This document shows, one piece after another, positions 7,189 to 10,378 of a stretch of DNA of 10,378 nucleotides (the stretch's first letter is position 1; the number at the start of each line of letters is the position of its first letter). The translations under genes and the position numbers were made by a program. The stretch is taken from positions 1-10,378 of the forward strand of contig WRIO01000015.1 in the NCBI GenBank assembly GCA_009782695.1, in the 5' to 3' direction. A model generated the notes under the pieces. The model had not been told where the DNA came from and did not search any database. It saw only the letters and a list, made by a program, of their open reading frames with translations. This stretch comes from Candidatus Cloacimonadota bacterium. Its GTDB lineage: Bacteria; Cloacimonadota; Cloacimonadia; Cloacimonadales; WRIO01.

Positions 7189-7937
7189 ATCTTATACCCC
7201 TTCCCTTTGCGATGAAATCTGAGAAATATTCTATTAAAAACCTTTTTAAAGTCTATAGTCATTTGCTTTGTGGCATTGCTCCGATACAAAAGAGATGACA
7301 GAAAATGTGTCAAGTAGGTTTTATCATTGTCGTTTTTAAATGCTGTCATACTATCTAGCACCTCTATCGAATATTCTATCGCCTCGTCTATAACAGATTT
7401 TTCCGCAAGGTCCGCTGTTTGCTGGGGTTCGGCTGTATATATCTCATAGAGAATCACTACAACAGCTTGAGCTAAGTTTAGTGACGGAAACTGCTCGTTT
7501 GCAGGGATATAGCATCGTAAGTCGGACTGCTCTACTTCAGTATCCAGAAGCCCGAAAGTCTCTCTGCCAAACACCAATCCATAGTTCAGCGGTGACCCTG
7601 GGTTGCCTTTATCACAAACATAGTTTGCCAGCTGACGTGGGGAGAAGTCGGGCTTTTTGGTGTTTCCAACCCTGCGAGAGAGCACTATCACCCTGTCGAT
7701 ATCGGATAAAGCACTTTCGAGCGTGTCATATAGCTGTGCTTTATGCAAGATATCTTCGGAATGCACCCCCACCACAAAATCTTCTTTTTGAGGGATAGCT
7801 CCCACTATTCGCAGCTGTGTAAACTCGAAATTGTTCATGATACGAGCCACAGAACCGACATTTCCCCTGTAAACAGGCTCGATCAAGATGACCTTTATGT
7901 TTCCAAACTTGTCATCTTTTGTTAGGTTTTCTGGCAT
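7182..7937 (-). CDS. trmJ: TrmJ-family tRNA/rRNA 2'-O-methyltransferase (SPOUT)
   Basis: This 251-residue protein (E. coli TrmJ is about 246) belongs to the SpoU/TrmH branch of SPOUT methyltransferases. TrmJ uses S-adenosylmethionine to 2'-O-methylate ribose at position 32 of the tRNA anticodon loop. Motif 1 is EPVYRGNVGSVARIMNNF (20-37), with R32 matching the catalytic Arg23 of E. coli TrmJ. Motif 2 is LVFGRETFGL (121-130). Motif 3 is IPANEQFPSLNLAQAV (144-159), which forms the trefoil-knot cofactor site. The C-terminal ~80 residues form a helical, basic extension as in TrmJ. GTGAGG at 7950-7945 is a suitably spaced Shine-Dalgarno for ATG 7937. It starts 22 bases after ftcD and is likely co-transcribed with it. 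The exact target (tRNA position 32 or another site) is inferred from family likeness. Confidence 0.9.
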   Translation of the reverse strand: MPENLTKDDKFGNIKVILIEPVYRGNVGSVARIMNNFEFTQLRIVGAIPQKEDFVVGVHSEDILHKAQLYDTLESALSDIDRVIVLSRRVGNTKKPDFSPRQLANYVCDKGNPGSPLNYGLVFGRETFGLLDTEVEQSDLRCYIPANEQFPSLNLAQAVVVILYEIYTAEPQQTADLAEKSVIDEAIEYSIEVLDSMTAFKNDNDKTYLTHFLSSLLYRSNATKQMTIDFKKVFNRIFLRFHRKGKGYKIN

Positions 7938-7959
7938 TTGTTCGCCTCACTGCAGGGAA

Positions 7960-9624
7960 TCAAAGCTTTTTATCGATAGAGTTAAACACCTTTTTCGCTA
8001 ATTTTTCGACTTTATCCTTTAAATTGCTTGCTTTGTTTAGTATATCAGTGCAAAAGTCTTTGTCTATCACGCCGCTGAGGTTTATTTTTACATTTAGATA
8101 GGCTGCAGCAGCACCTGTTTGGGCTGTCAGAGCACCCACACCGGCGTCGCTCAGAGCGTTTTTATTGCCGATTTTAGCTATTTGCTCCGCTAGCTGAACG
8201 GCTTGAAGTGACAGCTCTATCGTGTGGAAAGGAACGAGTATCGCCTTTTTGGTGGCAAGCTGTATCTGCTCATTGCGGTGCGCTATTTCTTTTTCGGTCT
8301 TTTTGGGTAACTTCATAGCGTCCATCATAGCATAAAAGGCTGCTGTGTCTTCATCTATGGCATGCAGGCAATTGTTTTTTATTTCTTGGGCTTGGGTGGC
8401 AATCGATTTTGCTTTTTTCCAGTTGGTTTCATAGCCTTTTTTGCCGATGGTCAGGTTTGCTACCATTGCCGAAAGAGCCGCTGACATAGCACTGCATAAA
8501 GCAGCCACACTGCCACCGCCGGGGGCGGGAGAGTCTGTGGAAAGTTCGTCACAAAAGCCTTCGAGGGTCATAGCGGTGAGCCGCTGGCTGTCCTCGATAG
8601 AGTATTCTATGATTTTCTTTTCTATGTCAAAGGGTGCCAGCTCGGCTAATCCCATTGACTGCACTGCTGTCTCGATGATTCTTCTGTCGGGCAGACCTGA
8701 GGTCTCTCCCAATCTCTCTAAATAATATTTCCCGCAGGCTATGATAGCCTCTTTGGGGATAAGTCCGACCAGTTCGCTGCCTGTGATAACTATGCCTCTT
8801 TTGGTGGCAAGCTCTCTGATCTTTTCCAGAACGATATGAGGAGGTGTGACCTTGTAGTTGGTCAGGTTCATGCTGATTTGTGCCCTGTGAAAAGAGTCTA
8901 TATACCAGCCAACCGCCTTGCATTGCTTGAAAAGTCCCTCTTCAAAGACTTTGTTGCCGTCTTTGTCTTTTATTATTTTCCCGTCTTTATCTTTCTTTAC
9001 AGCACCTTTTTCCCGTATGATATTCGCTATTTCTGTTGCCTTTTTCATATCACGAGTGTTTAGATTTACATTAAATGCTACCAAAAATTCTCTCGCCCCT
9101 ATCACTGTAGCCCCTGATTTGGCATTAAAGGCGTGAGGACCAAAGTCTGGTTTCCACTCTGCTTTGGTCATCTTTTCTGGCAATGCCTCATATTCTCCTG
9201 CTCGGACATCAGCTAAGTTCTGTCTCTCAGGTTTGCTGGCGGAATATTCGTATAAATACACAGGTATGCCCAGCTCTTTGCCAACCCTTTCGCCAAGCTT
9301 CTTTGATAGAGCCACACACTCGTCCATAGTCATATCAGACACAGGTATAAACGGGCAAACATCGGTCGCACCCATACGAGCATGAGCCCCTGTATGCTTG
9401 CTCATATCTATCAGCTCGCTCGCTTTCTTGATAGCCAAAAAAGCAGCCTCGACAACAGCCTCTGGCTCGCCAACCATCGTGACCACTGTCCGATTTGTAT
9501 CGGCACCGGGGTCCACATCGAGCAGCGAAACATTTCGCACACCCTTTATCTCGGCTGCGATAGCGTCTAATACAGACATATCACGACCTTCACTAAAATT
9601 TGGAACACATTCTACTAATTTCAT
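7960..9624 (-). CDS. ftcD: Bifunctional glutamate formimidoyltransferase / formimidoyl-THF cyclodeaminase
   Basis: This 554-residue fused enzyme matches the length of the mammalian protein (about 541). The transferase half moves the formimino group from formiminoglutamate, a histidine-degradation product, to tetrahydrofolate. The cyclodeaminase half then releases ammonia to give 5,10-methenyl-THF. Residues 1-180 are the FT N-terminal domain (ECVPNFSEGRD; KHTGAHARMGATDVCPFIPV, with H81 in the place of catalytic His82 of the pig enzyme). Residues about 181-325 are the FT C-terminal domain (AQISMNLTNY), containing a Lys/Asp-rich insertion at 208-230 in which KDKDG occurs twice. Residues about 335-548 are the helical cyclodeaminase (DSPAPGGGSVAAL, 364-376; acidic D424-E-D426). 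ATG 9624 has AGGAG at 9635-9631, six bases away. It is the probable first gene of an ftcD-trmJ operon. No other histidine-utilisation gene is visible nearby. Confidence 0.96.
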   Translation of the reverse strand: MKLVECVPNFSEGRDMSVLDAIAAEIKGVRNVSLLDVDPGADTNRTVVTMVGEPEAVVEAAFLAIKKASELIDMSKHTGAHARMGATDVCPFIPVSDMTMDECVALSKKLGERVGKELGIPVYLYEYSASKPERQNLADVRAGEYEALPEKMTKAEWKPDFGPHAFNAKSGATVIGAREFLVAFNVNLNTRDMKKATEIANIIREKGAVKKDKDGKIIKDKDGNKVFEEGLFKQCKAVGWYIDSFHRAQISMNLTNYKVTPPHIVLEKIRELATKRGIVITGSELVGLIPKEAIIACGKYYLERLGETSGLPDRRIIETAVQSMGLAELAPFDIEKKIIEYSIEDSQRLTAMTLEGFCDELSTDSPAPGGGSVAALCSAMSAALSAMVANLTIGKKGYETNWKKAKSIATQAQEIKNNCLHAIDEDTAAFYAMMDAMKLPKKTEKEIAHRNEQIQLATKKAILVPFHTIELSLQAVQLAEQIAKIGNKNALSDAGVGALTAQTGAAAAYLNVKINLSGVIDKDFCTDILNKASNLKDKVEKLAKKVFNSIDKKL

Positions 9625-9675
9625 TTATATCTCCTATATAATTTTTTGGGTTGAGGCACCCAAGCGTGCGTTGAG

Positions 9676-9692
9676 GACAAACTTCGTTTGTC
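9676..9692. repeat. 7-bp stem palindrome with TTC loop
   Basis: GACAAAC and GTTTGTC flank TTC. Together with GAGC-TTC-GCTC at 9700-9710 and GTGC-GAA-GCAC at 9904-9914, it is one of several palindromes in this spacer centred on CTTCG or its complement CGAAG. As RNA these would form short tight hairpins. Confidence 0.75.
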
Positions 9693-9784
9693 GCCGGCGG
9701 AGCTTCGCTCGTTGAGGTAAAGATAAACACATCCTTCACATTTTACGAAGCAGACATATCATCGACATCAATGCTCCCTCTCTC

Positions 9785-9811
9785 CGTCATTCAGAGCGAA
9801 GCGAAGAATCC
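9785..9811. repeat. Widespread GAGCGAAGCGAAGAATCC-type dispersed element
   Basis: CGTCATTC, AGAGCGAAGCGAAG and AATCC occur in order. I recall this pattern as a short element dispersed in many copies in diverse bacterial genomes, often mis-called as a small protein. Only one copy is in the window, so its repetitive nature rests on that recollection. Confidence 0.55.
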
Positions 9812-9843
9812 AGATTTATATCGTGAGCAGCACTCCTTCTTTT

Positions 9844-9881
9844 CCCCGCTCCTGTGGAGAGGGGTGGCAGGCGCTAGCCTG
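9844..9881. repeat. Two adjacent GC-rich hairpins of a dispersed repeat
   Basis: CCCC-g-CTCC-tgt-GGAG-a-GGGG (9844-9864) forms an eight-pair stem with one mismatch. CAGGC-GCTA-GCCTG (9868-9881) forms a second stem. They precede repeat copy B by about 17 bases, and the degenerate hairpin at 7111-7130 sits in the equivalent place before copy A. The hairpins could end transcription of the MATE gene on the minus strand, but no T run follows in that direction. Confidence 0.55.
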
Positions 9882-9897
9882 ACGGGGTGTGGGCGCA

Positions 9898-9952
9898 ATA
9901 TCCGTGCGAAGCACACCACATTTCTACTTTCTAATTTCTAATTTCTAATTTC
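9898..9952. repeat. Dispersed 54-bp repeat, copy B, with TTTCTAA heptamers
   Basis: It is identical to copy A (7135-7188) at 51 of 54 positions. The three differences are two in the GTGCGAAGCAC hairpin, which is a perfect 4-bp stem here and imperfect in copy A, and one in the first heptamer (TTTCTAC). It ends three to five bases from the stop codon of the MATE gene, mirroring copy A at the 3' end of trmJ. Confidence 0.85.
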
Positions 9953-9954
9953 CT

Positions 9955-10378
9955 TCAGCAGTCCGCAGGACTCCGCACCGTGTCCACATCATTCATATCA
10001 GTTCTTTTGATGACGCATTTATTTTTCCAGCGCCCTGTTTTATAATACAAGTAAGTCATGATAAAGCCGGCTACCCAGCCGATAGGTTGCCCCCACCAGA
10101 TACCACGACTACCCAACTCAAACGCTTCACTGGACAAAAAATACGCTATGGGGACTCGCACAAACACGAGTGAAGTGGCGACTAGCAGCATAGGTATCAA
10201 AGAATCCCCTGCTCCTCGAAGCAAGCCATTTGTCATAAACATCGCAGCTAAAAATACGAAAAACCCACCTATCGTGGCTAAATATTGCGAGCTAGCCGTG
10301 ATGACTTTTATATTCTCTGCGGTGCTGATATCATCTACAAAAAAGCTCGACATAAAGCGTCCACCAAACACAAATAGC
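9955..10378 (-). CDS. MATE family multidrug efflux transporter, C-terminal fragment (N-terminus outside window)
   Basis: The frame is open to the window edge, so this is the last 141 codons of a protein usually about 450 residues long. A GTG at 10371-10369 is not the true start: upstream codons in the window continue the frame. MATE proteins are inner-membrane Na+ or H+ antiporters exporting drugs and cationic compounds. Visible are a hydrophobic segment YLATIGGFFVFLAAMFMTNG, the family-typical LLRGAGDSLIPM, a second segment LLVATSLVFVRVPIAYFL, the motif GSRGIWWGQPIGWVAGFIM and a basic tail beginning KTGRWKNK. The tail is encoded partly by a small palindrome (AGTCC-GCA-GGACT, 9960-9972) giving SPADC, which may come from repeat DNA. 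Substrate cannot be deduced. Whether ftcD is transcribed from this gene's promoter is uncertain because of the 330-base repeat-rich spacer. Confidence 0.88.
   Translation of the reverse strand, partial: LFVFGGRFMSSFFVDDISTAENIKVITASSQYLATIGGFFVFLAAMFMTNGLLRGAGDSLIPMLLVATSLVFVRVPIAYFLSSEAFELGSRGIWWGQPIGWVAGFIMTYLYYKTGRWKNKCVIKRTDMNDVDTVRSPADC

Larger units (their letters stand above)
9625..9954. repeat. Repeat-mosaic spacer between the MATE gene and ftcD
   Basis: These 330 bases carry no gene but several small palindromes and repeat fragments. TTGAGG occurs at 9651, 9671 and 9712, separating hairpins GCAC/GTGC (about 9655-9669), GACAAAC-TTC-GTTTGTC (9676-9692) and GAGC-TTC-GCTC (9700-9710). 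A CGTCATTC...GAGCGAAGCGAAGAATCC element lies at 9785-9811. A CCCC-CTCC/GGAG-GGGG hairpin (9844-9864), a CAGGC/GCCTG hairpin (9868-9881) and the 54-bp repeat copy B follow. From memory, similar short elements are scattered through many FCB-group genomes. The minus-strand sequence just before ftcD also supplies its ribosome site and an AT-rich patch (about 9635-9647) that could be a -10 region. Confidence 0.75.

Noticed and set aside
8627..8923. 98-residue minus-strand ORF in another frame of ftcD
   Set aside because: It lies wholly inside a clear, well-conserved ftcD reading frame and shows low-complexity Gln/His/Arg composition typical of a shifted frame.
9398..9715. 105-residue plus-strand ORF antisense to ftcD ending in a basic Arg-rich stretch
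   Set aside because: Most of it mirrors ftcD on the opposite strand. The Arg-rich end is the palindromic spacer read as protein, a familiar false product of such repeats.

Overview
This window most likely comes from a Gram-negative bacterium of the FCB group. Candidatus Cloacimonadota fits best, and a Bacteroidota-like relative is the main alternative. Three things point there. One is a very long secreted protein built from a choice-of-anchor-J-like head and tandem beta-sandwich repeats. The second is an LptD, which implies an outer membrane carrying LPS. The third is intergenic DNA full of short dispersed palindromes of the kind that litter such genomes. The assignment is an inference from gene families and style; no marker gene is present.

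Layout. Positions 1-3552 (minus strand) hold a secreted repeat protein cut off at its C-terminus by the window edge. It has a signal peptide, a choice-of-anchor-J-like domain, a fibronectin-III-like domain and three near-identical units of about 296 residues. A 163-base divergent promoter region (3553-3715) separates it from lptD (3716-6172, plus strand). lptD is followed by a possible 30-codon ORF or gene remnant (6153-6245) and by a GmhB/HisB-N type HAD phosphatase gene (6248-6823). The 358 bases at 6824-7181 lie between convergent genes and hold an 18-bp perfect inverted repeat and a dispersed repeat. The minus strand then carries, in transcription order, the 3' end of a MATE transporter gene (10378-9955, truncated by the window edge), a repeat-rich spacer, ftcD (9624-7960) and a TrmJ-family RNA methyltransferase gene (7937-7182).

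How the genes work together. lptD and the gmhB-like gene form a plausible envelope module: LptD inserts LPS in the outer leaflet, and GmhB-type phosphatases make the heptose precursor of the LPS inner core. ftcD and trmJ are 22 bases apart and probably co-transcribed, although histidine/one-carbon metabolism and tRNA modification have no obvious functional link. The repeat protein is probably a surface or secreted adhesin-like product; its function is unknown.

I see no mobile element with a transposase, no CRISPR array, no tRNA or rRNA and no clear novel multi-gene system. The observations most worth following up are the loss of all four expected zinc ligands in the GmhB-like protein, the small ORF between lptD and gmhB, the matched 54-bp dispersed repeats at the 3' ends of two genes, and the 18-bp palindrome between convergent genes.
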